From: Imperialibacter roseus
Lineage (GTDB): Bacteria > Bacteroidota > Bacteroidia > Cytophagales > Cyclobacteriaceae
Reading direction: 5' to 3'
NCBI RefSeq assembly: GCF_032999765.1
Contig: NZ_CP136051.1
Coordinates: 1,588,417-1,652,416 of the forward strand
Length of the DNA stretch: 64,000 bases
Position 1 is the stretch's first letter. The number at the start of each line of letters is the position of its first letter. Under the pieces are notes generated by a model. The model searched no databases, was not told the origin of the DNA, and saw only the letters and a list, made by a program, of their open reading frames with translations. Position numbers and translations under genes: made by a program. Below are positions 42,299 through 51,896 of this stretch, in pieces.

Positions 42299-44722
42299 AT
42301 GCTTTTCAACTACTTCAAAATAGCCTGGCGCAACATCACCAGAAACAAACTTCTCACTTTTATTAATGTGGGCGGGCTGGCAGTGGGCATCGCCACTAGT
42401 TTGCTGATTATGCAATATGTTGCTTTTGAGCAAAGCTACGACCAGTTTTTTGAAAACAAGGAGCGCATATTCAGGGTTGACTGGAGCTTCAATCAGGAAG
42501 GTGAGACGGCGTTGGCACTCCCCAAGGCAGCATCAGGTGCGGGCCCTAAGCTCGTTGCCGAATTTCCGGAAGTAGAAGCGATGACGAGGATTTACAAAAC
42601 CTTTAGCCCTGTGAATGTCAGCTATCAGGACAAGGTTTTTAATGAGGCTAAAATCCTGTTCGCCAGCCAGGAATTCTTTACTGTGTTTTCCTTGCCGCTG
42701 GTTTCAGGTGAAAGGAAAAGTGTGCTGGACGGACCCAACAAGGTAGTGCTGAGCCAGTCGGCAGCCGATCGCTACTTTCCGGGCACTGATCCGCTCGGCA
42801 AGATGCTTCGCCTCAAGGAGGGTGACAATTGGGACATGAGCCTGCAGGTGACAGGTGTGATGGAAGATATGCCCGCCAACACCCATATGGAGGGTGATTT
42901 GATTGTTTCCTTCGACACCTATATCCATCCCGGTTCCTATGCCGATGGAAGTTTTTACTGGGTAAACTTTTACACCTACCTGCTCACCGCCCCCGGTACC
43001 ACAAAAGAGCAGCTGAATGCCAAATTGAATCCATGGTTGGCTGCGAACGAGGCTTTCAACGATTCGAGTGAAGGAGACAAACCCACCGCAAGCGTGATGC
43101 CGCTGGAGGACATTCACCTGCACTCGCACTATACGCAGGAAATGAAGGCCAACGGAAGCTACCTGGTGGTCTACATCTTAATGGTGGCTGCGCTGATGAT
43201 ATTGGTTATTGCCTGGCTCAACTATATCAACCTGAGCACTGCGAAGGGGTTGGAAAGGGCCAAAGAGGTGGGCATAAAGAAGGTAGTGGGTGCCAGTAGA
43301 GGGCAACTGATTGGGCAATTCTTATTGGAAGCCAGCTTGACCAATGCCATGAGCATCGCTCTCGCTTTCACACTGTTTCAGTTTGCGCAGCCACTTATCC
43401 ACCTGGTGCTTCCCGCGCAGGCAGTGTGGAGCATTGTCTTTGAAGGTGAGTTGGTTTGGCAAATGTTTGTTGTACTGCTCGTTGGGGCTTTTCTGTCCGG
43501 ATACTACCCCGCCGTCGTTATTTCGTCCTACAAACCTGCCCATATCCTTAAAGGACGGGCTACACATTCTTCAGGAGGTCACCTGCTAAGAAGAATGATG
43601 GTTGCGCTTCAATTTGGGCTTTCGCTAACGCTACTGGTATCCACCTTTACTGTAAAAGACCAGGTAAGTTTTATGCTCAATCAGGATCTTGGATTGAATA
43701 TCGATCAGGTAGTGGTGGCCATGGCACCCAACGCCAGTGGAAAAGTAAAACCGGAACAGCTGGATCAGTTTAGAGCGGCTGTGCTGGCCCGGCCAGCGGT
43801 GACAGGTTTTTCGGCCACACGGATGATGCCAGGCGAGGCTATTTTTTATAATACAGCCGGGCAATCATTTGGAAGTAGAGGCTTCAATAACAACTATGGG
43901 CAGGGAGGCATAGACTCCTATTTCATACCATTTATGGAAATAGAGTTTTTGGCTGGCCGCAATTTTGACCCAACCATGGAAACCGATAATAGAGCGGTGG
44001 TGGTAAATCAATCAGCGTTAAAGCTGCTCGACTTTGTAACGCCTGAGGAGGCTATTGGTAAAAAGATATTTTGGATGGATGACGACTTTGGAGACTGGAA
44101 TGTCATCGGTGTGGTGAAAGATCACCACCAATTTGGCTTGGCCAACGCTATTGAACCTATTATTTATTACCAGGAAGAGGAGGCACCATCCTATTTTTCC
44201 TTTAAGGTGTCGGCTGCAAACATGAAAGAGTCAATTGATCAACTCAGCGAAGTGTATGGCCAGTTCTTTCCCGGCAACCCCTTCGACTACCATTTTTTGG
44301 ATGAACAGTTTGATGTGCAATACGATGCGGATCGTCAGGTGTTGCAGGCTTTCAGTGCCTTCTCATTAGTTGCCATCATTATCGCCTGTCTGGGGTTATT
44401 TGGGCTGGCGTCTTTTGAAGCCATTCAGCGCACTAAAGAGATCGGGATCCGGAAAGTGCTGGGAGCTTCCTTTTCTGGCTTGGCAGTGTTGTTCTCCCGC
44501 CGGTTCCTGGGTTTGCTGCTAATCAGCGCTGCATTTGCTCTGCCGCTTTGCTACCTGCTGATGGACGAGTGGCTGAACAGTTATGCCTTCAGGATGGAGC
44601 TTGGCTGGCTGGAATTTGTGCTGCCGGTTGGCATTTTGTTCGGGATATCAATGATTACTTTACTCTACCATACCCTGAAAACTGTGAGAATTAATCCTGT
44701 GGAGGCATTAAGAAGTGAATGA
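42299..44722 (+). CDS. FtsX/MacB-type ABC permease 5 (unit 2, first gene)
   Basis: An 807-residue paralogue starting MLFNYFKIAWRNITRNKLLT. Coupling motifs are RAKEVGIKKVVGAS and RTKEIGIRKVLGAS. It is the first gene of a five-permease unit controlled from the sigma-54 promoter at 42244. Its second periplasmic domain carries an aromatic and Gly-rich loop FGSRGFNNNYGQGGIDSY not seen in the other copies. The gene is followed by an 80-base gap, the longest within the unit. Confidence 0.9.
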   Translation: MLFNYFKIAWRNITRNKLLTFINVGGLAVGIATSLLIMQYVAFEQSYDQFFENKERIFRVDWSFNQEGETALALPKAASGAGPKLVAEFPEVEAMTRIYKTFSPVNVSYQDKVFNEAKILFASQEFFTVFSLPLVSGERKSVLDGPNKVVLSQSAADRYFPGTDPLGKMLRLKEGDNWDMSLQVTGVMEDMPANTHMEGDLIVSFDTYIHPGSYADGSFYWVNFYTYLLTAPGTTKEQLNAKLNPWLAANEAFNDSSEGDKPTASVMPLEDIHLHSHYTQEMKANGSYLVVYILMVAALMILVIAWLNYINLSTAKGLERAKEVGIKKVVGASRGQLIGQFLLEASLTNAMSIALAFTLFQFAQPLIHLVLPAQAVWSIVFEGELVWQMFVVLLVGAFLSGYYPAVVISSYKPAHILKGRATHSSGGHLLRRMMVALQFGLSLTLLVSTFTVKDQVSFMLNQDLGLNIDQVVVAMAPNASGKVKPEQLDQFRAAVLARPAVTGFSATRMMPGEAIFYNTAGQSFGSRGFNNNYGQGGIDSYFIPFMEIEFLAGRNFDPTMETDNRAVVVNQSALKLLDFVTPEEAIGKKIFWMDDDFGDWNVIGVVKDHHQFGLANAIEPIIYYQEEEAPSYFSFKVSAANMKESIDQLSEVYGQFFPGNPFDYHFLDEQFDVQYDADRQVLQAFSAFSLVAIIIACLGLFGLASFEAIQRTKEIGIRKVLGASFSGLAVLFSRRFLGLLLISAAFALPLCYLLMDEWLNSYAFRMELGWLEFVLPVGILFGISMITLLYHTLKTVRINPVEALRSE

Positions 44723-44768
44723 GCTCGCAAACTAGCTGTTGTGTTTCAACTCTTAGCTAATGGTCGGC

Positions 44769-44803
44769 AACCAATAACCAATAACTCATAACCAATAACC
44801 AAA
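44769..44803 (+). repeat. Heptanucleotide tandem repeat abutting a start codon
   Basis: Five 7-bp units in a row: AACCAAT, AACCAAT, AACTCAT, AACCAAT, AACCAAA, the last one merging with the ATG at 44803. They occupy the place of a ribosome binding site. Change in unit number would alter the leader length by 7 bases without touching the coding frame. Confidence 0.85.
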
Positions 44804-47214
44804 TGTTCCGAAACTACCTCGTCATAGCCATTCGCAATCTTGTCCGCAACCGGATATTTTCATTGATCAATGTCTCCGGTCTGGCTATAGGCATTGCTTC
44901 CTTTCTGCTGATTGGTTTGTACAGCTGGCAGGTGTTGCATTATGATAGCTTTCATAAAGACAAGGAAAGAATCTTCAGGATCGTAGAAACTGCCGATGAC
45001 CCCAGTGGCCAGGAGGCGTATGTGTCCTTTGGCCTTTCGAAGCAATTGAAAGCAGGCGGAGAAACTGGCTGGGAAGTACTTCGGATGGCAAGTGGTACTT
45101 ATTGGATTGGTAGCGACGACAGGAGATTTAAGGAGAAGGTTTTCTTCGGAGATCCCAACTTTTTCAACATGCTTGATATTCCATTGAGCAAAGGGCAAAG
45201 GGAGCAGGTGCTACAGCTAAAGAACGGAGTAGTGATCGGCGAAGCCCTGGCCGGCAAGTTGTTTGGAAACGAAGATCCTATTGGCAAGGTGATCAAGGTG
45301 AATGTTGAAAGAGAGTTTGTTGTGACGGGCGTCATGGACAATGCGTCCGTTAACACCGTTTTTGACGCCGAAGCTATCGTGCCTTTTTCAAATGTCAACG
45401 AGCTTTTCTATGACAACGCAGAAAATGGCTGGCACGACACCGGTTGTACCGTGCTGGTGAAGACAACCCAAAATGAAGGAGCGCCCGATGCTGCTAAACT
45501 CAGGTCAATTTTTCTATCAAGTGCGCCAAAGGAGTTCGTTGACGACAGTAAATATTTCTACCTGCAACCACTCACCGACCTGTACGTGAATGCCTCTGGA
45601 TACCAGTTTGAAGAATATGCAGGAGACACCATTAAGTCAATTTCCTACCAGCGGGTGTTGATTTTCGTAGGTGTTGGGATTTTCATCCTTGTCATTGCCG
45701 TGATCAATTATTTCAACCTGACCACCAGCATTTTTGTGAGTCGCATGAAGGAAATAGGCATCAGAAGGGTAAACGGAGCTTCCAAAGCGCAGCTAAGTGT
45801 TCAGTTTATGACCGAAGCTACTGTGACTACCTTCATCGGCCTGGCTTTGGGGCTAGCCATTGCACAGCTGGCAAAAATATGGTTTGGAGAGATCATGGGG
45901 GAGCCGCTGACGCTTCAAATGCCAGGTGGCGGCCCGGTATTCCTGATGGCAGTGGTTGTACTTGGTGGCGCTTTGTCTTTGCTCAACGGCTCTTATCCGG
46001 CGTTTTATCTGTCGTCGAAGGCAAGTGCGTTGCAGAGGGGCCAATTCAAAGCAGCCCCGGGAGAGAATCGCTCGTTCAGGAATCTGCTGGTAGTGTTTCA
46101 GATGACGATCTCACTTGGACTACTCACGGGCCTTGTGGTGATGACCTCTCAGTTGGATTACCTGCAGCAGGCAGACAAAGGATTTGACCAGGAAGGCGTA
46201 TTGACGATAGCTATTGACATGGCCAACGCCGAAACACTGGGCAGCAAGGCACCAGTTTTTGCTGAGCAGGTGAGAAAGAACGCCTCCATCGAAAGTGTCT
46301 CATTGCACCAGGCATCCATGGGGCGCTACATCAAAAACCTGTTTGGCGTGTTTGTGCCAGGAGCAGACAAGGAGCAATCCATTCTCACCACTTATGCAGA
46401 CGAAAATTACCTGAAGACCTATAAAATTGACCTATTGGAAGGGAGTTCCTTTGACGCATTTTCTGATTCTCTGAAGTTGAAAAAAGTGCTGATCAACGAG
46501 GCGGCAGCAAAGTACCTGGGTTGGAAAGTAAACGAAGCCGTTGGCCAGTCTTTCAGATTCCATTGGAAAGGAGGGCCTGAGTATCAGGTGGCCGGCGTGG
46601 TGAAAGACTTCAATCTCCGTTCCATGCATTACGCCATCGAGCCATCTATTTTTCTTTACCCCACAAGCACATGGCACCGGGAGTACATCTCCATCAGGCC
46701 TGCCGGAAGTATGACAAACAAGGTGCTGGAGGAAGTAGAAAAGGAGTGGGAAGCCACCATGGGGAGTTTTCCGATGGAATACTTTTTCACAGATGATGAG
46801 TATAGAAAGAATTACGTGGCCGACGAACGCCAGCAACGGGGCATATTCGTAGCATCGCTGATCGCCATCTTTATTGGTTGCTTCGGGCTGTTTGGGCTGG
46901 CAAGTTACACCGTCGGACAAAAGTCGAAGGAGATTGGTATACGGAAGGTGCTGGGAGCCAGCGTATCGACGATACTTCTGCTGCTTTCCAGGAGCTACGT
47001 TGTGCTGGTAGTTGTCGCTTTAGTGGTGGCAGCTCCGGTGAGCTTTTATCTGGTTCAGCAGTGGTTGGAAGGGTTTGCTTATCGAATAACCCTAAGCTGG
47101 TGGATGTTCCTGCTGCCCGGACTTACCGTGTTGGTAGTTGCCTTGTTTTCCGTGTCCATTCAGTCATTAAAAGCCTCGCTGGCTAATCCGGTGGACTCAC
47201 TTAGAACAGAATAG
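44803..47214 (+). CDS. FtsX/MacB-type ABC permease 6 (unit 2)
   Basis: An 803-residue paralogue, MFRNYLVIAIRNLVRNRIFS. The first coupling motif is unusual, RMKEIGIRRVNGAS, with Asn where Leu/Met/Val is normal; the second is KSKEIGIRKVLGAS. The leader consists of a heptanucleotide repeat, so its translation may be set differently from that of its neighbours. The 24 bases to the next gene suggest co-transcription. Confidence 0.9.
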   Translation: MFRNYLVIAIRNLVRNRIFSLINVSGLAIGIASFLLIGLYSWQVLHYDSFHKDKERIFRIVETADDPSGQEAYVSFGLSKQLKAGGETGWEVLRMASGTYWIGSDDRRFKEKVFFGDPNFFNMLDIPLSKGQREQVLQLKNGVVIGEALAGKLFGNEDPIGKVIKVNVEREFVVTGVMDNASVNTVFDAEAIVPFSNVNELFYDNAENGWHDTGCTVLVKTTQNEGAPDAAKLRSIFLSSAPKEFVDDSKYFYLQPLTDLYVNASGYQFEEYAGDTIKSISYQRVLIFVGVGIFILVIAVINYFNLTTSIFVSRMKEIGIRRVNGASKAQLSVQFMTEATVTTFIGLALGLAIAQLAKIWFGEIMGEPLTLQMPGGGPVFLMAVVVLGGALSLLNGSYPAFYLSSKASALQRGQFKAAPGENRSFRNLLVVFQMTISLGLLTGLVVMTSQLDYLQQADKGFDQEGVLTIAIDMANAETLGSKAPVFAEQVRKNASIESVSLHQASMGRYIKNLFGVFVPGADKEQSILTTYADENYLKTYKIDLLEGSSFDAFSDSLKLKKVLINEAAAKYLGWKVNEAVGQSFRFHWKGGPEYQVAGVVKDFNLRSMHYAIEPSIFLYPTSTWHREYISIRPAGSMTNKVLEEVEKEWEATMGSFPMEYFFTDDEYRKNYVADERQQRGIFVASLIAIFIGCFGLFGLASYTVGQKSKEIGIRKVLGASVSTILLLLSRSYVVLVVVALVVAAPVSFYLVQQWLEGFAYRITLSWWMFLLPGLTVLVVALFSVSIQSLKASLANPVDSLRTE

Positions 47215-47238
47215 ATTGATAAAGAAAAAATATCAGTA

Positions 47239-49596
47239 ATGTTACAAAACTACTTTTTGATCGCCTGGCGCAACTTGCTCCGTCACAAGGGTTATGCATT
47301 CATCAATATCCTCGGACTGACGGTTGGGCTCGCTGCCAATATTTTCATCCTCCTTTGGGTGATCGATGAACTGTCGTTCGATCAGTTTCATGCAAATGGT
47401 GACCGCATTTTCCAGGTGCTGGTCAATAGCGAATATCCGGATGGCAGCATTGAAACCTATGCCGCTACGCCGGCAAAATTGAAGGCCGTCATTGAAAGCC
47501 AAATTCCTGAAGTGGAACTAGCTACTCAGTACAGTATGGAAACAGAGCTGTTGGTAAAGCATGAGTCCAATGCCTTCAATGAAAGTGGAATTTACGCCGA
47601 CCCGGCACTATTTGAGGTGTTCAGTTTCCCCATCGTAAGTGGTGATCCCACCCAACCGCTCACCGACATTAAATCAATTGCTCTTTCTGAGAACCTCGCC
47701 AAAAAGCTGTTTGAAAAGGAAGACCCCATTGGTAAAACGCTGCGCCTGGGAGAATCCAGCGAACTAATGGTCACCAGCGTTTTCGAAGACATTCCACAAA
47801 ACTCCACCCTTCGGTTTGACTTTGTTGTTCCCTTTGAGCTTTTCGTCAGGGAGAATCCGTGGACACAAAACTGGAGAAGTGGCGGCAGCAAGACAGCGGT
47901 GATGTTGAAATCGGCTGACTCCAGGGATGCGGCCGACCAAAAGCTGTCTGGCCTGATTAAGAGCAACTGTGCGGATTGCTCAACGACCCCACTATTATTT
48001 CCCTACCTGAAGTCGAGGCTTTATTCGGAGTTTGAAAACGGGAAGAACACCGGCGGAAGAATACAGCAGGTTTTCCTTTTTGGTGCTGTGGCCATCTTAA
48101 TCCTGGTTATGGCTTGCATCAATTTCATGAACCTTTCAACGGCCCGATCAGCCAACCGAAGCCGTGAAGTGGGTGTTAGGAAATCGATAGGGGCCCGAAA
48201 ATCTGACCTCGTTATTCAGTTTATGACCGAGTCGGTGCTGCTGTCTTTCATTGCGCTGCTTTTCGCCATGGGGATTGTGCAGATGCTCCTGCCATTTTTT
48301 AACGACATCACTGCCAAGTCTATTGAATTAGACTTCGCCAATCCGGTACTCACTTTTGGGATTCTGGGAGTGGCATTGGTCTGCGGGCTGCTAGCCGGAA
48401 GCTACCCGGCATTTATTTTGGCAGCATTCCATCCTGCTAAAGTTTTAAAGGGAAACACACAAGCCGGCCTCACCGGAAACACCCTTCGCAAATCACTTGT
48501 GGTCATTCAATTCACCACTTCATTAATTCTGATCATAGGGAGTATCACTGTGTACAAGCAGATAGTTTTTATCAGTGAAAGAAATCTTGGGTTTGACAAA
48601 GAGAATATCATTGTGGTCGACCGGAATGAAGGCACGGACAAAAACTATTCGGCCATTAAAAATGATTTGAATCAGCTGGCTGCGGTGAAAAGCATTGCCT
48701 TTGGAGGCAATAACATATTTACTGTTCCCATTACGACCACCGATCCGGTATGGGCTGGCAAACCCGACAACTCCTCCATCACATTCAAAATTTACCGCTG
48801 CGATGCTGAGTTCATTCCAACGATGAATATCAAAATGCAAGGGGGTAGAAATTTCATTGGCGATCAGGATGCCTCCAATTACATCATTAACAAGAAAGCT
48901 GCCGAGGTCATGGGATTAGACCTTGAACATGCGATAGGAGCAGACCTTGAAATGTGGAATGGAAAAGGGAAAGTGGTCGGCGTTACAGATGATTTTCACA
49001 ACAACAATTTGAGGTTTGGCATAGAGCCCATGATATTCATGTATTCTGAAAATATCGGGTCACACTACTTCATCAAGCTAGAAGGGCAGGGGTCAGTGGC
49101 AGAAACCATTGCCCAGGTAGAAAGCGTCTTTGAGAAGCACAACTCGGATTATCCTTTTGAATACACTTTTCTTGATGAAGTTTTCAACAGGGAATACCGA
49201 ACAGAGGCAGTGGTGGGAAAGCTCTCACTGAGTTTTACAGTCATTGCCATACTGATTTCTTGTTTGGGGCTCGTTGGTTTAGCCTCTTTCACCGCTGAAA
49301 GAAGAACCAGGGAATTGGGCATCCGAAAAGTAATGGGAGCATCCGTTTGGGGCCTTGTTGTTATGCTGGGCAATGATTTTGTAGCCCTCTTTAGCTTTAG
49401 CTTGCTCGCTGGAATCCCGATAGCCTGGTATTTAGTCAGCGAATACTTATCAGACTATGCCTTCCGAACCGAAATCAGCTGGAGCACTTACCTCTCCACT
49501 GCGCTTGTCATGTTGCTCGTCACGTTGCTCTCTGTAGGGTACCAGTCTGTGAAAGCAGCTTCAGCCAATCCAGTCGACTCTTTGAGGAATGAATAA
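47239..49596 (+). CDS. FtsX/MacB-type ABC permease 7 (unit 2)
   Basis: A 785-residue paralogue, MLQNYFLIAWRNLLRHKGYA. Coupling motifs are RSREVGVRKSIGAR and RTRELGIRKVMGAS. Unlike the others it has a Cys pair in the first periplasmic domain (SNCADCSTTP, about residue 245), which may form a disulphide. Length is intermediate between the standard and the short subgroup that follows. Confidence 0.9.
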   Translation: MLQNYFLIAWRNLLRHKGYAFINILGLTVGLAANIFILLWVIDELSFDQFHANGDRIFQVLVNSEYPDGSIETYAATPAKLKAVIESQIPEVELATQYSMETELLVKHESNAFNESGIYADPALFEVFSFPIVSGDPTQPLTDIKSIALSENLAKKLFEKEDPIGKTLRLGESSELMVTSVFEDIPQNSTLRFDFVVPFELFVRENPWTQNWRSGGSKTAVMLKSADSRDAADQKLSGLIKSNCADCSTTPLLFPYLKSRLYSEFENGKNTGGRIQQVFLFGAVAILILVMACINFMNLSTARSANRSREVGVRKSIGARKSDLVIQFMTESVLLSFIALLFAMGIVQMLLPFFNDITAKSIELDFANPVLTFGILGVALVCGLLAGSYPAFILAAFHPAKVLKGNTQAGLTGNTLRKSLVVIQFTTSLILIIGSITVYKQIVFISERNLGFDKENIIVVDRNEGTDKNYSAIKNDLNQLAAVKSIAFGGNNIFTVPITTTDPVWAGKPDNSSITFKIYRCDAEFIPTMNIKMQGGRNFIGDQDASNYIINKKAAEVMGLDLEHAIGADLEMWNGKGKVVGVTDDFHNNNLRFGIEPMIFMYSENIGSHYFIKLEGQGSVAETIAQVESVFEKHNSDYPFEYTFLDEVFNREYRTEAVVGKLSLSFTVIAILISCLGLVGLASFTAERRTRELGIRKVMGASVWGLVVMLGNDFVALFSFSLLAGIPIAWYLVSEYLSDYAFRTEISWSTYLSTALVMLLVTLLSVGYQSVKAASANPVDSLRNE

Positions 49597-49623
49597 GTTG
49601 TTCAATCACTAAACCAACCAACC

Positions 49624-51885
49624 ATGCTCAAAAACCACATTCTCCTCGCTTTCCGTCATTTGAAAAAGGAAAAGGGCTACGCTCTGGTAAGCATTATGGG
49701 GCTTGCTATCGCTTTTACGGTTTCGTTTTTCGCAGTGGTCTTTCTCCTTCATGAGCTATTTCCTGACCAGCATTTTGCACAAAGGGATAGGCTCTACCGA
49801 ATGAACTCTCATTTTACTCTCACGGAAGACAGGGTGCTTAATCCTGATGTATCCTTTGATGCTGCTTTTGAGCTTGGAGAAAAGATACCTGAATTGGAGC
49901 AAGTGATCCCTATTGATCCTGTCAGAGGTCCTTTTAATATATCTTTTGGAGGAGAAACCTTCAAAGTTGATAAATGTATTTTTACCAGTCCTGAATTTAC
50001 GGAGCTATTCAAAGCCAATTTGTTCTCGGTTCAATTGCCTTTTCAAAAAGGGTCTATTCTACTTAGCAACAACATTTCAAAAGCCATTTTTGGCGAGGCA
50101 GACCCTGTCGGCCAAATTGTAAATACCAGCCGTGGCGATTTTGTAGTGGCCGGCACATTCGACGACTTCCCTTCAAATTCACACATACAAATAAATGCTG
50201 CTGCAATATCACTTTCATCTCAATCTAGTGGCAGCGGTTTCGTTTATGTGAAGTTTCAGGAGGGTGCAACGCTGGGACAGGTTGACCCTAAACTGGCTGA
50301 ACTCTCTGGTGAATTGGAGGAACAATACGGGCCTTTTGCCTATTCGCTCGAAAGCATCGACGAGAAGTATTTCAGTGGAACCACGGGCTTTATTTTTAGA
50401 GCAATTAATAAAAATGCCTTGCAGCTATTAGTCATTATTTCCGGCATTATTTTACTGATTTCAATTACTAATATTGTCAATTACACACAACTAAAGGCAT
50501 TGTTTCGTGGCAGAGAAGTGGGTGTAAAAAAGGTGCTGGGCATTAAGAAGACACAGCTTGTTTATCAGTTTTTTGTTGAGTCTTTTTTGATTGTTTCTGT
50601 ATCGTTTTTATTGGCGATGTCAATGGCTCAGGTCTTTGCCAGTGAGGTTTATATGTACCTCAAAATAGTATCAGTCAATCAGTCCCTATCGCTGGCCGTC
50701 GTCGCTGGCGTAGCTCTTGGTGTTGCTGGCCTTTTGACCCTGCCTCAAATCTATTTATTTACTGGCATCATGCCCAGAAAGATTATTTCTGGTAACTATA
50801 AGATTGGCTCTAAGAAGCATCTTTCAAAAGCCATGATTGGCGCTCAGTTTTTGATCACTACAGGCCTTGTGGGGGGTGCGCTGCTGGTAAGAAGTCAAGT
50901 GAGCTACATTGCCAATAAACCATTGGGTTTTGATGCGGATGGGCTGTGGTACGTTCATAGTGACCGGGATTCGCTCAATCTTCAGCTCTTAAAAAACGAA
51001 GTCAAAAGTATTCCAGGAGTTATTTCATCCACGGTTTCAAGTGCGATACCAGGCCAAAATGCTGGTTATTATCTGACCGTTTACGACCTAGATAAGCACC
51101 GAGAGCAATTTTTTGAGTGTAAAGTGGATCGGGACTATTTTGATACCTATCGAATTCATTTCAAAGAAGAACCCACTTCGCTCACAGCTACGGGTTACCT
51201 GCTTAATGAACAAGGGGTTTGGCTTGAAAAAGAGTTGAATGGCCGTTTCAAAATAGAGGGGACTCTAGAGGGAGTGGTGAGTGACTTTCACAAGTCTAAC
51301 CTCAGACAACCAATACAGCCACTGAGGTTCAGAATTAGAGACCAGGGGAATGGCTTTCTTACCGTTCGGATAGCGGAAGGGAAAGAAAAAGAAGCAAAGC
51401 AGTACTTGGCTGCCAAATGGAAGCAACTTTATCCGGAAACGCCTTTTGAACTGTTCAACCTGAAAGATCAGTTTGTTGCGTCGCATGCATCGGTCATGGA
51501 GTTCCTTACATTGGTAAACGCACTCACATTTATATCGGTTTTTATTTCTTGTGTAGGGTTGAGCGCTTTGTCAGCGTTCTCGATCAAAAAGAAAATAAAG
51601 GAAGTAGCGATTCGGAAAGTGCTGGGAGCCACGGTCTACCAAATAGCCAAAAGCGTCAATCTGGGCTTTGTCTTGATTATCGCCGCCTGTGCCCTGGCGG
51701 CTGTTCCGATAGTCAACAAATTTGGAAATGACTGGATGGACGGGTTCGCTTACCATACCCGGTTTCATTGGTGGATCCAGCTACTGCCCGGACTGCTTGT
51801 GCTGGCTGTTTCGGTGTCCATTGTCACTTTTAAAACCTGGGTGACCGCCAAATCGAACCCCATTGAAGCATTGAGAACTGAATAA
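49624..51885 (+). CDS. FtsX/MacB-type ABC permease 8 (unit 2, short subgroup)
   Basis: A 753-residue member of a distinct short subgroup shared with the next gene: both start LKNHILLAFRHLKK, both have VAGTF-x-DFPSNSH in the first periplasmic domain, and both have a first coupling motif ending VKKVLGI. The second motif is KIKEVAIRKVLGAT. The second periplasmic domain is about 50 residues shorter than in permeases 1-6. Confidence 0.88.
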   Translation: MLKNHILLAFRHLKKEKGYALVSIMGLAIAFTVSFFAVVFLLHELFPDQHFAQRDRLYRMNSHFTLTEDRVLNPDVSFDAAFELGEKIPELEQVIPIDPVRGPFNISFGGETFKVDKCIFTSPEFTELFKANLFSVQLPFQKGSILLSNNISKAIFGEADPVGQIVNTSRGDFVVAGTFDDFPSNSHIQINAAAISLSSQSSGSGFVYVKFQEGATLGQVDPKLAELSGELEEQYGPFAYSLESIDEKYFSGTTGFIFRAINKNALQLLVIISGIILLISITNIVNYTQLKALFRGREVGVKKVLGIKKTQLVYQFFVESFLIVSVSFLLAMSMAQVFASEVYMYLKIVSVNQSLSLAVVAGVALGVAGLLTLPQIYLFTGIMPRKIISGNYKIGSKKHLSKAMIGAQFLITTGLVGGALLVRSQVSYIANKPLGFDADGLWYVHSDRDSLNLQLLKNEVKSIPGVISSTVSSAIPGQNAGYYLTVYDLDKHREQFFECKVDRDYFDTYRIHFKEEPTSLTATGYLLNEQGVWLEKELNGRFKIEGTLEGVVSDFHKSNLRQPIQPLRFRIRDQGNGFLTVRIAEGKEKEAKQYLAAKWKQLYPETPFELFNLKDQFVASHASVMEFLTLVNALTFISVFISCVGLSALSAFSIKKKIKEVAIRKVLGATVYQIAKSVNLGFVLIIAACALAAVPIVNKFGNDWMDGFAYHTRFHWWIQLLPGLLVLAVSVSIVTFKTWVTAKSNPIEALRTE

Positions 51886-51896
51886 ATATTTAGAGC

